Below are positions 7,505 through 16,143 of a DNA stretch of 60,532 nt, piece after piece. The first letter of the stretch is position 1, and the number at the start of each line of letters is the position of its first letter. Source of the DNA: Thermoplasmata archaeon (lineage in GTDB: Archaea > Thermoplasmatota > E2 > JACPAO01 > JAHFTW01); contig JAHFTW010000011.1 in assembly GCA_023269235.1 (NCBI GenBank), positions 1 to 60,532 of the forward strand. The letters run 5' to 3'. A program made the translations under genes and the position numbers. The notes under the pieces are model-generated. The model was given only the letters and a program-made list of their open reading frames with translations, was not told the DNA's origin and searched no databases.

Positions 7505-8890
7505 ATGAGCGCCATCGCACGCGGGGCCAAGAACGCCCTGCGCAACCCAGGCCGCGCCATGGCCGTCGTCGTCATCCTCGGGCTGAGCCTTGCGCTCGCC
7601 CTGAGCATGGCGGTTGCCAGGCAGGCCGTGGACGAACGCATCGCGTCCGCCAAGGGCAACGTGGACAGCGTCCTCGCCAGCCTCGGCAACACGCTTCTCG
7701 TCCGCCCCGCCGGCGCCGGCGGCTTCGGCGGGGGTGGCGGCATCCAAGTCGGGCGGGGAGGGGACGCGCAGCAGGCGACGCTCGACCAGGGCAACCTCAC
7801 GGCGCTCTCCGGTCTCGCCCATGTGGCCAGCGTCACCGAGGCGCTCACGGTCCAGGTCCCCACGGCGCAGACGAGCCTCAAGTCGGCCGTCAACTTCACC
7901 GGCCGCGGCGGCGGAGGCCGCGGCGGAGGGGGCGGCGGCACCTTCACGCTCCCCATCACGGCCATCGGCGCCAACGACCTCGCGGGACTGAGCAACCTTG
8001 GCACGGGCTCCTTCACGGTCGCGTCGGGCTCGGCGCCGGGGCTCATGGGCTCCGCCTCCGAGGCGCTTGTCGGCCAGGAACTTGCCACCAAGAACGGCCT
8101 CATCGTCGGCTCGACCTTCACCCTCTACGGCGCGACCGTCTCGGTCTCAGGCATCGCCGAGACCAGCACCGCGAACCGGTTCAGCGCCAACTCCCTCGTC
8201 CTCCCGCTCGCCACGCTGCAGGGTCTCGCGAACCGCACCGGCGAGGTCTCCACGGCCATCGTGCGCGTGGACTCCGTCGCCAACATGGCCACCACGCAGG
8301 CGGCCGTCGCCTCCGCGCTCGGCTCCAGCGCCGACGTGATCAACCTCCAGGAACAAGCGAGCCAGAGCAACGCTGTCGCCAACGCGGACAGCACGCTCGC
8401 GAGCCTGGCCAACGTCTCCGGCATCGCTCTCACCAGCCTGATTGGCGCCCTCGTCGCCTCCGCCGTCATCGTGCTGCTCACCATGTACATGGTCGTGCGC
8501 GAGCGGCGCCGGGAGATCGGCGTCCTCAAGGCGCTCGGCTCCTCGAACGGCAAGGTCGTCGCCCAGTACACGACGGAGGCCGTCGTCCTCACGGGCCTCT
8601 CGCTCGTCCTTGGCTTCGCGCTCGCCGTCCTGTTCGGCAACACCGTCACGCACGCCCTGGTCGCGAGCAATGCCAGCGGCGCAGGCGGAGGCGGTGGCCC
8701 GGGAGGCGGGGTCTTCGGCGGCGGAGGCGGCCTGTTTGGCGTCTCCACGCAGAACATCAACGCCTCACTCGACCCTGCCCTAGTCCTGCTCGGGCTCGGC
8801 GTCGCCTTCATCGTCGCCATCCTCGGGAGCGCGGTCCCCGCGTTCGCCGTCGCGAAGGTGCGCCCGTCCGAAGTCCTGCGGGGGGAGTGA
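7505..8890 (+). CDS. ABC transporter permease, MacB/FtsX type, with glycine-rich loops
   Basis: A 461-residue permease. One N-terminal membrane helix (residues about 18-38) precedes a large extracytoplasmic domain. Three C-terminal helices (about 305-460) form an FtsX domain, recognisable from VVRERRREIGVLKALGSS and the closing AVPAFAVAKVRPSEVLRGE. These proteins work as mechanotransmission or export permeases with a LolD/MacB-type ATPase, encoded 2 nt downstream. Odd: three glycine-rich runs (near residues 75-90, 138-152 and 400-418) inside or between the loops, the last in the final extracytoplasmic loop. The substrate is unknown. Confidence 0.9.
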   Translation: MSAIARGAKNALRNPGRAMAVVVILGLSLALALSMAVARQAVDERIASAKGNVDSVLASLGNTLLVRPAGAGGFGGGGGIQVGRGGDAQQATLDQGNLTALSGLAHVASVTEALTVQVPTAQTSLKSAVNFTGRGGGGRGGGGGGTFTLPITAIGANDLAGLSNLGTGSFTVASGSAPGLMGSASEALVGQELATKNGLIVGSTFTLYGATVSVSGIAETSTANRFSANSLVLPLATLQGLANRTGEVSTAIVRVDSVANMATTQAAVASALGSSADVINLQEQASQSNAVANADSTLASLANVSGIALTSLIGALVASAVIVLLTMYMVVRERRREIGVLKALGSSNGKVVAQYTTEAVVLTGLSLVLGFALAVLFGNTVTHALVASNASGAGGGGGPGGGVFGGGGGLFGVSTQNINASLDPALVLLGLGVAFIVAILGSAVPAFAVAKVRPSEVLRGE

Positions 8891-8891
8891 C

Positions 8892-9590
8892 ATGCTCGAC
8901 GCCATCGCCTTGCGCAAGGAGTTCAAGAGCGCGAGCGGCACCGTCGTCGCGGTCGCCGACGCGACGTTGAAATTGGAACCGGGAGCCTTCGTCGCCATCG
9001 TCGGCAAGTCCGGCAGCGGCAAGAGCACGCTCCTCAGCCTGCTCGGCTCGCTCGAGACCCCCACGTCAGGCCGCGTCGTCGCGGACGGCCGCGAGCTCGC
9101 CAACCTCGGCACCGCCGAACTGACGCGCTACCGCGCCCGCCACGTCGGCTTCGTGTTCCAGGGCTACCAGCTCATCCCGAACCTGACCGCCCTGGAGAAC
9201 GTCACGCTCGCCATGGAGTTCGGCGGCCTGCCGCGCCGCGAGCGCAAGAAGCAGGCCACCATGCTCCTCGAGTGGGTGGGCCTCGAGGCGGACCAGCGCC
9301 AACGCCGCCCCGGCCGCCTCAGCGGAGGCCAGCAGCAGCGCGTCGCCATCGCGCGCGCCCTTGCCAACAAACCCAAGGTCATCCTCGCCGACGAGCCGAC
9401 CGGGAACCTGGACAGCGCCACCGGCCAGCTCATCATCGACCTCCTGCGACGCCTCGCCAAGCACTACGGCATCACCGTCGTCGTCGTCACGCACGACACC
9501 AAACTCGCCGCGCAGGCGGACCGCGGCTACGAGATGCGGGACGGCCGGCTCGCGCCCCCCAGCGCCGTTCCGGCGCGCGTCAAGCCGTAG
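8892..9590 (+). CDS. ABC transporter ATPase, MacB/LolD type
   Basis: A 232-residue nucleotide-binding subunit. Walker A is GKSGSGKST (about residue 38), the signature is LSGGQQQR, Walker B is VILADEPTG, and the switch histidine is in VVVTHD. The GNLDSATG after Walker B is typical of the MacB/LolD/FtsE branch. It follows the permease by 2 nt, so the two form one unit, presumably moving or extracting a lipid-, peptide- or drug-like substrate at the cell surface. No periplasmic adaptor gene is adjacent, as expected in an archaeon with a single membrane. Confidence 0.95.
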   Translation: MLDAIALRKEFKSASGTVVAVADATLKLEPGAFVAIVGKSGSGKSTLLSLLGSLETPTSGRVVADGRELANLGTAELTRYRARHVGFVFQGYQLIPNLTALENVTLAMEFGGLPRRERKKQATMLLEWVGLEADQRQRRPGRLSGGQQQRVAIARALANKPKVILADEPTGNLDSATGQLIIDLLRRLAKHYGITVVVVTHDTKLAAQADRGYEMRDGRLAPPSAVPARVKP

Positions 9591-9602
9591 TCGCTGGCGG
9601 GC

Positions 9603-9914
9603 CTACTTGCCCATGATCTTCATCGCGCCGAAGACGATGAGGAGCACGCCCACCACGACGGTGATGATGCGCCACAGGTCGCCGACGGCGTCCACGAAGC
9701 CGGGGATGCGACCGATGAGGACCAAGGCGCCAAGCACGATGGCGACGATGCCGAGGATGGAGCCGCCACCCACGGTGCCCACAAGCATCAGGATGCCCAG
9801 GACGATGAGGCCAACGCCGACGACCTCGGTGAGGAACGGGATGCGGATCCAGTTCAGGAGCAGGAGCGCGCCAAGGACCACGAGGACGATTCCCAGGAGC
9901 TTGTTGTCAGCCAT
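9603..9914 (-). CDS. Small four-helix membrane protein with internal repeats
   Basis: A 103-residue, almost wholly hydrophobic protein made of four similar helices, each with a VLGxLxL-like core (IVLVVLGALLLL, VGLIVLGILMLVG, IVAIVLGALVLIG, VVVGVLLIVFGAMK). The third and fourth are joined by a loop with RIPGFVDAVGDLWR. I chose the ATG at 9914 because a minus-strand TATA-like gattatgg sits about 30 bp upstream. The open frame extends further but without plausible coding. Function unknown. It converges on the ABC ATPase with 12 bp between. Confidence 0.72.
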   Translation of the reverse strand: MADNKLLGIVLVVLGALLLLNWIRIPFLTEVVGVGLIVLGILMLVGTVGGGSILGIVAIVLGALVLIGRIPGFVDAVGDLWRIITVVVGVLLIVFGAMKIMGK

Positions 9915-10112
9915 GGCAGGCCCCAACGGCGGCATGCCCCATAATCGTGGCGGCAAGGAAGGCTCAAGAACGGCGGCGGGCTGGAGAACTTCAGCGAGCA
10001 GATGCCGCGCAGGCGGCATGGCGGCGCCGGTCCTCCTGGAGAGCTGGGAGGGAGTCGGGCGCGGCGGCGATTCGCCTTGACTCCAGCTTGCCTTGCCGAT
10101 GGCCGAGGAACG

Positions 10113-10121
10113 GTTTATATC
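10113..10121 (+). promoter_or_regulatory. TATA box of the rpoK-rps2 operon
   Basis: gtttatatc is the best-matching archaeal TATA box in the window. It would start transcription near 10143, giving rpoK a leader of about 30 nt containing ggtgag (10164-10169) before its TTG start. Confidence 0.7.
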
Positions 10122-10174
10122 CGGGGGCCCGTCCGCGAAGCTACGCCGGGGAAACCCGGCTTTGGTGAGACCCC

Positions 10175-10369
10175 TTGGAGTACACCCGCTTCGAGAAGGC
10201 CCGCATCGTCGGCGCCCGCGCCCTGCAGCTCAGCATGGGCGCTCCGCCGCTCATCGAGACCCCCGCCGACGTCCGGAACCCGGTGCGCGTCAGCATGCTC
10301 GAGTACGAGGCCGGCGCCATCCCGCTCACCGTCAAGCGCACCGCCAGTCACCAGGTGAAGGCATCATGA
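10175..10369 (+). CDS. rpoK: DNA-directed RNA polymerase subunit K (omega/Rpb6 homologue)
   Basis: A 64-residue protein, [20 protein letters not shown], then [12 protein letters not shown], the hallmark region of archaeal RpoK and eukaryotic Rpb6. The subunit clamps and stabilises the largest polymerase subunit. The start is TTG at 10175, preceded by a purine-rich ggtgaga. No ATG lies in a usable position, and the family begins at this point. Its stop overlaps the ATG of rps2 by 4 nt, the common archaeal rpoK-rps2 arrangement. Confidence 0.95.
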   Translation: MEYTRFEKARIVGARALQLSMGAPPLIETPADVRNPVRVSMLEYEAGAIPLTVKRTASHQVKAS

Positions 10370-11013
10370 ACGAAGAGACCCAGTTCGACACCCAGTCGGC
10401 CTCCTCGGCCGCGCCGGGCACCGAGTTCCTGGTCGCCGAGGACGAGTACCTCACCTCCGGCGTCCACATCGGCACCCAGCACAAGACCGCCGACATGAAG
10501 CCCTTCATCTTCCGCGTCCGCAACGACGGCCTGTTCGTCCTCGACGTCGCGAAGACGGACCTCGCCATCCGCGCGGCCGCCAAGAAGATCGCCTCCTACG
10601 ACGCCAAGCGCGTCATGTTCGTGAGCCAGCGCCAGTACGGCCAGAAGCCCGTCAAGGAGTGTGCCATGGCCGTCGGGGCCAACGCCATCGCCGGCCGCTT
10701 CATGCCCGGCACCATGACCAACCCCCTGGTCGCCGGCTTCACCGAGCCCGACCTGCTGGTCCTCACCGACCCCCTCGGCGACGCCCAGGCCATGCGCGAG
10801 GCCCTGAACATCAAGATCCCCATCATCGGCCTCGTGGACACCAACAACGAGACGAAGGACCTCGCCCAGCTCATCCCGGCCAACAACAAGGGCCGCCGCA
10901 GCCTGGCCCTGGTCTACTGGCTCCTGGCCCGCGAGATCCTCGTCGCCCGCGGCGAGCTCGCCGACCGCGCCGCGTTCACGAAGACCGTGGACGACTTCGA
11001 AGCCAGCCTCTAA
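10366..11013 (+). CDS. rps2: 30S ribosomal protein uS2
   Basis: A 215-residue archaeal-type uS2. Diagnostic stretches are [49 protein letters not shown] and [20 protein letters not shown]. It has an acidic N-terminal extension of about 18 residues before the core and no KOW or other additions. uS2 binds the 30S platform side and is needed for small-subunit assembly. It is translationally coupled to rpoK through an ATGA overlap. A pyrimidine-rich stretch follows the stop (11030-11055). Confidence 0.97.
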   Translation: MNEETQFDTQSASSAAPGTEFLVAEDEYLTSGVHIGTQHKTADMKPFIFRVRNDGLFVLDVAKTDLAIRAAAKKIASYDAKRVMFVSQRQYGQKPVKECAMAVGANAIAGRFMPGTMTNPLVAGFTEPDLLVLTDPLGDAQAMREALNIKIPIIGLVDTNNETKDLAQLIPANNKGRRSLALVYWLLAREILVARGELADRAAFTKTVDDFEASL

Positions 11014-11126
11014 GGCCGGCCCGATTCCCTCCCTTCTCCCTTTCCCCTTCCCCTCTTTTCGGCGCCTCCTGACCTAGGCACGCCCCTCCGTTCCAGGAGA
11101 AGCGGAGCCTTTGGGCAAGCCGCGCC

Positions 11127-11134
11127 CTTTTTAC
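11127..11134 (+). promoter_or_regulatory. Probable TATA box for hppA
   Basis: ctttttac is centred about 33 bp before the hppA ATG at 11164, implying a very short leader. The same T run could also serve as the terminator of the rps2 transcript; both uses are possible. Confidence 0.4.
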
Positions 11135-11163
11135 CTCCATCTCATGCCGCGCCCTGAAGGGAC

Positions 11164-13275
11164 ATGATTCCGATCATTCTCGCCCCCGTCGCCGGCCTCG
11201 TCGCCCTCCTCGCGGCCGCCGTCATCGCCCAGGGCATCCTGAAGAGCAAGGTCACCGACGCCAAGATGGTGGAGATCTCCGCCGCCATCAAGTCCGGCGC
11301 GATGGCGTTCATGAACCGCCAGTACCGCACCATCGCCTACGTGGCGGTCGCCATCATCGCGGCCCTCCTCGCCGTCGCCTACCTCGGCCCGAGCGAGAAG
11401 AAGGTCGAGTGGCTGTGGACCACCGCTGGCTTCGTCGTCGGCTCCGGCTTCAGCGCCGCCGCCGGCTACATCGGCATGCACATCAGCGTCCGCAGCAACC
11501 TGCGCGTCGCCGACGCGGCCAAGCGCGGCATCGCCCCCGCCCTCAAGATCGCCTTCAACGGCGGCGCCGTCGCCGGCCTCGCCGTCGCGGGCCTCGCGCT
11601 GCTCGGCGTCTCGGGCTTCTTCTACCTCTTCAACGAGCAGCTGAAGCTCGCCGACCCGGTGACGCCGCTCATCGGCTTCGCCTTCGGCGCCTCGCTCATC
11701 AGCCTGTTCGCCCGTGTCGGCGGCGGCATCTACACCAAGGCCGCCGACGTCGGCGCGGACCTCGTGGGCAAGGTCGAGGCGGGCATCCCCGAGGACGACC
11801 CCCGCAACCCGGCCGTCATCGCGGACAACGTGGGCGACAACGTCGGCGACTGCGCCGGCATGGGCGCCGACCTGTTCGAGACCTATGCCGTCACCGCCAT
11901 CGCCGCCATCTTCCTGGGCTTCCTGCTCGCCGGCAACACGGTCACGGCACTCGTCACCTACCCGCTCCTGCTTGGCGCCGTCGCCATCGGCGCGAGCATC
12001 CTCGGCATCTTCTTCGTCCGCCTCGGGAAGGCGAAGAACGGCAAGGAGCCCAGCATCATGGGCGCCCTGTACAACGGCGTCTACGCGTCCGCCGCCATCG
12101 CCGCGGTCGGCTTCTGGTTCATCACGAACCAGCTCTTCGCCAATTTCGACTTCGCCTCCGTGCCCGCCATGGCGGGCGTCACCGGCACGAAGCTGTTCCA
12201 GTCCACGCTCGTCGGCATCGCCGTCATGGTCCTCATGATGTTCATCACCGAGTACTACACGGCGACCCAGTACAAGCCGGTCCGCCGCATCGCCAAGGCC
12301 TCCGAGACGGGCGCCGCGACGAACATCATCAGCGGCCTCGCGGTCGGCATGCAGAGCACCTTCGGCACCGTCCTCGTCATCGCCATCGCGATGTTCGCCG
12401 CCTTCAGCCTCGCCGGCTTGTACGGCATCGCCATCGCCGCGGTCGCCATGCTCAGCGTCACCGGCATGATCGTCGCGATGGACACCTACGGCCCCATCAC
12501 CGACAACGCCGGCGGCATCGCCGAGATGAGCCACCAGCCCGACGACGTCCGCAAGACCACGGACGCCCTCGATGCGGTCGGCAACACCACGAAGGCGGTC
12601 ACGAAGGGCTACGCCATCGGCTCGGCCGCCCTCGCCGCTCTCGCCCTGTTCGCGGACTACACGCACCGCCTCGACGCGGAGGGCTTCGTGACGGTCTTCG
12701 ACCTCAACGGCCCGAACGCCACGCTCATCCTGCTCGGTCTCCTGATCGGCGGCATGCTGCCCTTCTTGTTCAGCGCCTTCCTCATGGAGGCCGTCGGCAA
12801 GGCCGCCGGCAGCATCATCGAGGAGGTCCGCCGCCAGTTCCGCACCATCACCGGCATCATGGAGGGCACCGCGAAGCCCGACTACGCCGCCTGCGTGGAC
12901 ATCGTCACCAAGGCCGCGCTCAAGGAAATGATCATGCCCGCCGTCCTGGCGGTCGCGGCGCCCCTCGTCGTCGGCTTCCTGTGGGGCCCGCTGGCCCTCG
13001 GCGGCTTGCTGATCGGCGTGCTCGTCTCCGGCCTCATGATGGCCCTCAGCATGTCGAACGGCGGCGGCGCCTGGGACAACGCCAAGAAGCTCCTGGAGAG
13101 CCAGGGCAAGAAAGGCACCGACGTCCACAAGGCGGCCGTGGTCGGCGACACCGTCGGGGACCCCTACAAGGACACCGCTGGCCCCTCCATCAACGCGCTC
13201 ATCAAGGTCATCAACACGGTGTCCCTGCTGTTCGCGGGCCTGCTTGCCACCTACGGCGGCTTCCTGGTTCGCTGA
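11164..13275 (+). CDS. hppA: Membrane-bound pyrophosphatase, probable K+-independent H+ pump
   Basis: A 703-residue integral membrane protein of the size and helix density usual for membrane pyrophosphatases (about 16 helices). The substrate-binding block is intact: [20 protein letters not shown] (about residue 185) followed by [23 protein letters not shown], and the C-terminal acidic motif [15 protein letters not shown]. The motif GNTTKA (lysine at residue 477) has Lys where K+-dependent enzymes have Ala, so by the established rule it should be a potassium-independent, proton-pumping type. It couples pyrophosphate hydrolysis to an ion gradient, recovering energy from biosynthetic pyrophosphate. 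It appears monocistronic. Confidence 0.97.
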   Translation: MIPIILAPVAGLVALLAAAVIAQGILKSKVTDAKMVEISAAIKSGAMAFMNRQYRTIAYVAVAIIAALLAVAYLGPSEKKVEWLWTTAGFVVGSGFSAAAGYIGMHISVRSNLRVADAAKRGIAPALKIAFNGGAVAGLAVAGLALLGVSGFFYLFNEQLKLADPVTPLIGFAFGASLISLFARVGGGIYTKAADVGADLVGKVEAGIPEDDPRNPAVIADNVGDNVGDCAGMGADLFETYAVTAIAAIFLGFLLAGNTVTALVTYPLLLGAVAIGASILGIFFVRLGKAKNGKEPSIMGALYNGVYASAAIAAVGFWFITNQLFANFDFASVPAMAGVTGTKLFQSTLVGIAVMVLMMFITEYYTATQYKPVRRIAKASETGAATNIISGLAVGMQSTFGTVLVIAIAMFAAFSLAGLYGIAIAAVAMLSVTGMIVAMDTYGPITDNAGGIAEMSHQPDDVRKTTDALDAVGNTTKAVTKGYAIGSAALAALALFADYTHRLDAEGFVTVFDLNGPNATLILLGLLIGGMLPFLFSAFLMEAVGKAAGSIIEEVRRQFRTITGIMEGTAKPDYAACVDIVTKAALKEMIMPAVLAVAAPLVVGFLWGPLALGGLLIGVLVSGLMMALSMSNGGGAWDNAKKLLESQGKKGTDVHKAAVVGDTVGDPYKDTAGPSINALIKVINTVSLLFAGLLATYGGFLVR

Positions 13276-13304
13276 GCCGGCCGGGCGCAACGATGAACTA
13301 GGGC

Positions 13305-13323
13305 CCGCCCGGTGGCCGGGCGG
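13305..13323. terminator. Strong GC hairpin after hppA
   Basis: ccgcccgg and ccgggcgg form an 8-bp stem with a 3-nt loop, followed by ttcct, 30 bp after the hppA stop and just before the PAS gene start. It could end the hppA transcript or hold back translation of the PAS gene. Confidence 0.45.
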
Positions 13324-13328
13324 TTCCT

Positions 13329-13730
13329 ATGGCGCATAACCACGACCACGCCCCGATCCTCCAGGCCGCCCTCCGCCAATACCAGGGCCTCTTCGAATCG
13401 TCGCAGCAGGCGATGTACATCTATGTCGACGACGCGAACAAGGCGTGCAACCAGAACTTCGCCGACCTGTTGGGCTACCCCAGCCCGGCTGCCTGGGCCG
13501 CCATCAAGACGCCCTTCCCGAGCACCTTCGTGACCGGCGAGAGCCGGGAGGATGTGGTTGGCGCCTTCCAGGACGCCATGGAGAACGGCAACGGTGCGGT
13601 GCTGCCCGTGGTGTGGAAGCGCAAGGACGGCAAGCCGGCTGAATCAGACGTCATCCTCGTCCCGGTCGAGATCGAGGGCCACCGCATCGCCGTCCACTAC
13701 ATCGAGCCGGTCGAAGGCGACGACGAGTAG
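13329..13730 (+). CDS. Single-domain PAS protein
   Basis: A 133-residue protein with one PAS fold: YQGLFESSQQAMYIYVDDAN, then NFADLLGYPSPAAWAAI, and the closing beta strands near VWKRKDGKPAESDVILVPVE. A histidine-rich start (MAHNHDH) precedes it. PAS domains bind small ligands or mediate protein contacts, but no output domain is attached, so it would have to act through a partner. It begins 6 bp after the GC hairpin downstream of hppA and may be co-transcribed with the aminotransferase 40 bp further on. Confidence 0.8.
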   Translation: MAHNHDHAPILQAALRQYQGLFESSQQAMYIYVDDANKACNQNFADLLGYPSPAAWAAIKTPFPSTFVTGESREDVVGAFQDAMENGNGAVLPVVWKRKDGKPAESDVILVPVEIEGHRIAVHYIEPVEGDDE

Positions 13731-13770
13731 CGCCATCGGGTTTCATGAGCCGGGCGGGCGTGGCAGGAGC

Positions 13771-14943
13771 GTGCCCAAGTTCGCCCCGCGCATGAGCCGC
13801 ATCGTCGGCTCCGCGACCCTCCGGATGAACAACCTCGCCGCCCAGAAACGCGCGACCGGGGCCGACGTCGTCTCCTTCACGGTTGGAGAGCCGGACTTCG
13901 ACACGCCCGAGCCCATCAAGGAAGGCGCCATCAAGGCGCTGCGCGCCGGCCGAACGAAGTACACTCCGACCTCGGGCATCCCCGAGCTGCGCAAGGCCAT
14001 CGCCGACGTCGCGGCGCGCGAGCAGGGCATTCCCTGCACCGCGAAGAACGTCCTCGTGGCGCCCGCGAAACAGAGTCTCTTCTACGCGTTTCAAGCCCTC
14101 GTAGGGCAAGGCGACGAGGTCCTCATCCCGGACCCGGCATGGGTGAGCTACGACCCGATGGTGCGCTGGGCGCACGGCACCCCGATCCCCGTCCCGCTTG
14201 AGGCCGCCACCGGTTTCCGCATGACGCCCGAGGCCGTTGCCAAGGCCATCACGCCGAGGACCCGTGTCGTCGTCCTCAACTCCCCCGCCAACCCGACGGG
14301 CGGCGCCAACACGCCCGACGACGTGAAGGGCATCCTGAGTCTCGCGATTGAGCACGACCTCTGGGTCATCTCGGACGAGATCTACCGCCACCTCCAGTAC
14401 GACGGCAAGCCGCTCAGCCCCGCGAGCCTGCCCGGCGGCTTCGAGCGCACCTGGACCATCGACGGCCCCAGCAAGTCGTACGCCATGACGGGCTGGCGCA
14501 TGGGCTGGATCATCGCCCCCGAGTCCTGCATCGAGGCGGCGGACCGCTTGCAGAGCCAGAGCCTCAGCAACGCCACCAGCTTCGCGCAGGACGGCGTCGT
14601 CACCGCGCTCACCGGACCGCAGGACTCCGTCGCCGCAATGAAGGCCGAGTTCCTGGCCCGCCGCGACTTGATGGTGGCCGGCCTGCGCGCCCTTCCTGGT
14701 GTCACCTGCCCCACGCCGGCCGGCGCGTTCTACGCATTCCCTCACTTTGACGCCAAGCAGTGGGGCGGCCTCGATGACACGGCGCTCGCCATGGCGCTGC
14801 TCGACAAGGCCAACGTTGCGACGACGCCCGGCAGTGCGTTCGGCGCGCGCGGCACGGGCCACTTGCGCCTCAGCTACGCCTGCAGCCGCGAGCGCATCGC
14901 GGAGGGCCTCAAGCGCATGGCCGCGTTCCAGGGTGCGCTCTAG
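13771..14943 (+). CDS. Class I/II aminotransferase (aspartate-type, PLP-dependent)
   Basis: A 390-residue fold-type I aminotransferase. It shows the AspC-like N-terminus VVSFTVGEPDFDTPEPIKEG, the substrate/cofactor loop SPANPTGGANT, the aspartate contacting PLP in WVISDEIYRHL, the PLP lysine in GPSKSYAMTGWRMGW, and the C-terminal arginine in HLRLSYACS. It should move an amino group between an amino acid (probably Asp, aromatic or Ala) and a 2-oxoacid; exact specificity is not visible. I chose GTG 13771, about 27 bp after a TATA-like ggtttcatg; ATG 13792 is an alternative. Its stop overlaps the next start by one base. Confidence 0.9.
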   Translation: MPKFAPRMSRIVGSATLRMNNLAAQKRATGADVVSFTVGEPDFDTPEPIKEGAIKALRAGRTKYTPTSGIPELRKAIADVAAREQGIPCTAKNVLVAPAKQSLFYAFQALVGQGDEVLIPDPAWVSYDPMVRWAHGTPIPVPLEAATGFRMTPEAVAKAITPRTRVVVLNSPANPTGGANTPDDVKGILSLAIEHDLWVISDEIYRHLQYDGKPLSPASLPGGFERTWTIDGPSKSYAMTGWRMGWIIAPESCIEAADRLQSQSLSNATSFAQDGVVTALTGPQDSVAAMKAEFLARRDLMVAGLRALPGVTCPTPAGAFYAFPHFDAKQWGGLDDTALAMALLDKANVATTPGSAFGARGTGHLRLSYACSRERIAEGLKRMAAFQGAL

Positions 14944-15446
14944 TGCTCCCGTTCGGCCGCCTCGCCCGCGTCCTGGGACGCCGCAAGCCCGCAGCCGTGG
15001 ACCCGGTCGTCGGCTCCAGCCTCTTCTTCCGTGTCTGGCCCAACGACCTCGACCTCAACCGGCACATGAACAACAGCCGCTTCCTCGCCCTCATGGACCT
15101 CGGGCGCTACGACTTGACGCGCCGCATCGGCATGCTGGCGGTGGCGAAGGAGAGCGGCTGGTTCCCCGTCGTCGCGAGCCAGACCATCCGCTACCGCCGC
15201 AGCCTCGCCCCGTTCTCGCGCTTCGAGTTGCGCACGCGCGTTGGCTGTTGGGACGAGAAGTCCTTCTTCATGCACCAGACGTTTTGGCAGTCCGGCGAAC
15301 TCGTTGCCGAGGCGTGGGTGCGTGCCCGGTTCCTCAGCAAGGAAGGCTCCCTCACGACGGCGCAGGTGATGGCGCTCATCGGCGACGTGCGGCCGTCTCC
15401 CGCGATGCCGGAGTCGGTGCGGCTCTGGGTCGAGTCGGGCGCGTGA
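14943..15446 (+). CDS. Hotdog-fold acyl-CoA thioesterase (THEM6/4HBT-like)
   Basis: A 167-residue protein with the hotdog signature FFRVWPNDLDLNRHMNNSRF. The WPNDLD...HMNN block holds the catalytic aspartate region typical of 4-hydroxybenzoyl-CoA thioesterase-like and THEM6-like enzymes. It probably hydrolyses an acyl-CoA or acts in lipid or side-chain turnover; the substrate is unknown. The start is GTG 14943, sharing one base with the aminotransferase stop (TAGTG), so the two are translationally coupled. Together they could act on a branched-chain or aromatic acid, though this is only context. It converges with a lipoprotein gene 4 bp away. Confidence 0.85.
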   Translation: MLPFGRLARVLGRRKPAAVDPVVGSSLFFRVWPNDLDLNRHMNNSRFLALMDLGRYDLTRRIGMLAVAKESGWFPVVASQTIRYRRSLAPFSRFELRTRVGCWDEKSFFMHQTFWQSGELVAEAWVRARFLSKEGSLTTAQVMALIGDVRPSPAMPESVRLWVESGA

Positions 15447-15450
15447 AGGC

Positions 15451-15990
15451 CTACACGCCGACGGTGTAGTGGACCGATTCTCCACCCGCGCCGCACGAGG
15501 TCGCCGTGAAGAAATCGGCGTCGTTGGGGACCGTGCCCTTGAGCGTCGGGGTCTCCTGGAGCCCGGAGCCCATGCCGGCGGCGGACGTGATGCGGCCCCC
15601 AGGCCCTGCCGTGCCGTTCCAGAACAGGACGGTCTCCCCGCTTGCCCCCACGGTCGGCGTGAAGGTGGCGGTGAAGGCAGCGCCGCGCGTCGCGTGGTCG
15701 ACCGTCGCGACGGCGTAGAGCACGCTGGCAAACTGGGGGGCGTAGAGGTTCATCGCCGCGTCCCCGGGAGGAGCATCGGAATAGCAGTCGTTCCCGCCGC
15801 CACTCCATGCAATGTTCTCGATCTGGCGGGGAGCCGGCTTTTCCGCGGCAGGTGCTGCCTTGGACGTCGGCGCGGCCGACGACGAGGTAGCCTGCGAGGC
15901 GCCATCAGGACCGGCGGACGGGCTGGAGGCGCATCCCGCGAGGAACAGGGCGGCGACGGTGGCGATGGCGACGAAACGATGGACAACCAC
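15451..15990 (-). CDS. Small secreted lipoprotein
   Basis: A 179-residue lipoprotein. A basic/hydrophobic signal ends in the lipobox LAGC (cysteine about 20), then a Ser/Ala/Thr/Pro-rich linker of about 30 residues and a compact beta-rich domain with two cysteines (NDCYSD and ATSCGAGG) that could form a disulfide. No known domain is recognised. The start is GTG 15990, supported by a TATA-like ctaagaaag about 26 bp upstream on the minus strand. It converges on the thioesterase gene. Confidence 0.72.
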   Translation of the reverse strand: MVVHRFVAIATVAALFLAGCASSPSAGPDGASQATSSSAAPTSKAAPAAEKPAPRQIENIAWSGGGNDCYSDAPPGDAAMNLYAPQFASVLYAVATVDHATRGAAFTATFTPTVGASGETVLFWNGTAGPGGRITSAAGMGSGLQETPTLKGTVPNDADFFTATSCGAGGESVHYTVGV

Positions 15991-16010
15991 GGGGAGACGA
16001 GACCCAGGTC

Positions 16011-16020
16011 TTTCTTAGCC
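16011..16020 (-). promoter_or_regulatory. TATA box for the 15451-15990 lipoprotein
   Basis: Minus strand GGCTAAGAAA, centred about 26 bp before GTG 15990; leaderless arrangement. Confidence 0.45.
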
Positions 16021-16050
16021 ACCGTGGTGGGCCCGTTGAAATGTCGTGCT

Positions 16051-16143
16051 TCAGGGTTCGGGCTTGCCGAACTTGCGACGGAGCGTAGCAACGCTCCGGC
16101 GTTTGCTCGGCTAGGCTTCAGCCTTGCCGAACTTGCCGTAGAG
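16051..16143 (-). repeat. Duplicated 3' end of the FAD-oxidase gene (two copies, 60 bp apart) with hairpins
   Basis: The last eleven codons of the oxidase (16111-16143, reading LYGKFGKAEA plus TAG) are echoed at 16051-16083 as LRRKFGKPEP plus TGA, exactly 60 nt downstream and in the same frame. Between them lies a perfect 7-bp stem with a 4-nt loop (16080-16097). The downstream copy itself can fold (gttcgg/ccgaac, 16056-16072). Confidence 0.7.

Noticed and set aside
11409-13301. A 630-codon Arg/His-rich frame within hppA
   Set aside because: Out-of-frame reading of hppA; the composition is typical of frame-shifted GC-rich coding DNA.
16111-16113. TAG stop of the FAD oxidase as a possible pyrrolysine codon, since readthrough reaches the echoed C-terminus in frame
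   Set aside because: TAG ends several other genes in this window (for example at 18367, 26751, 30205 and 39018), so it works as an ordinary stop, and no pyl genes are visible. The echo is better explained as a duplication.
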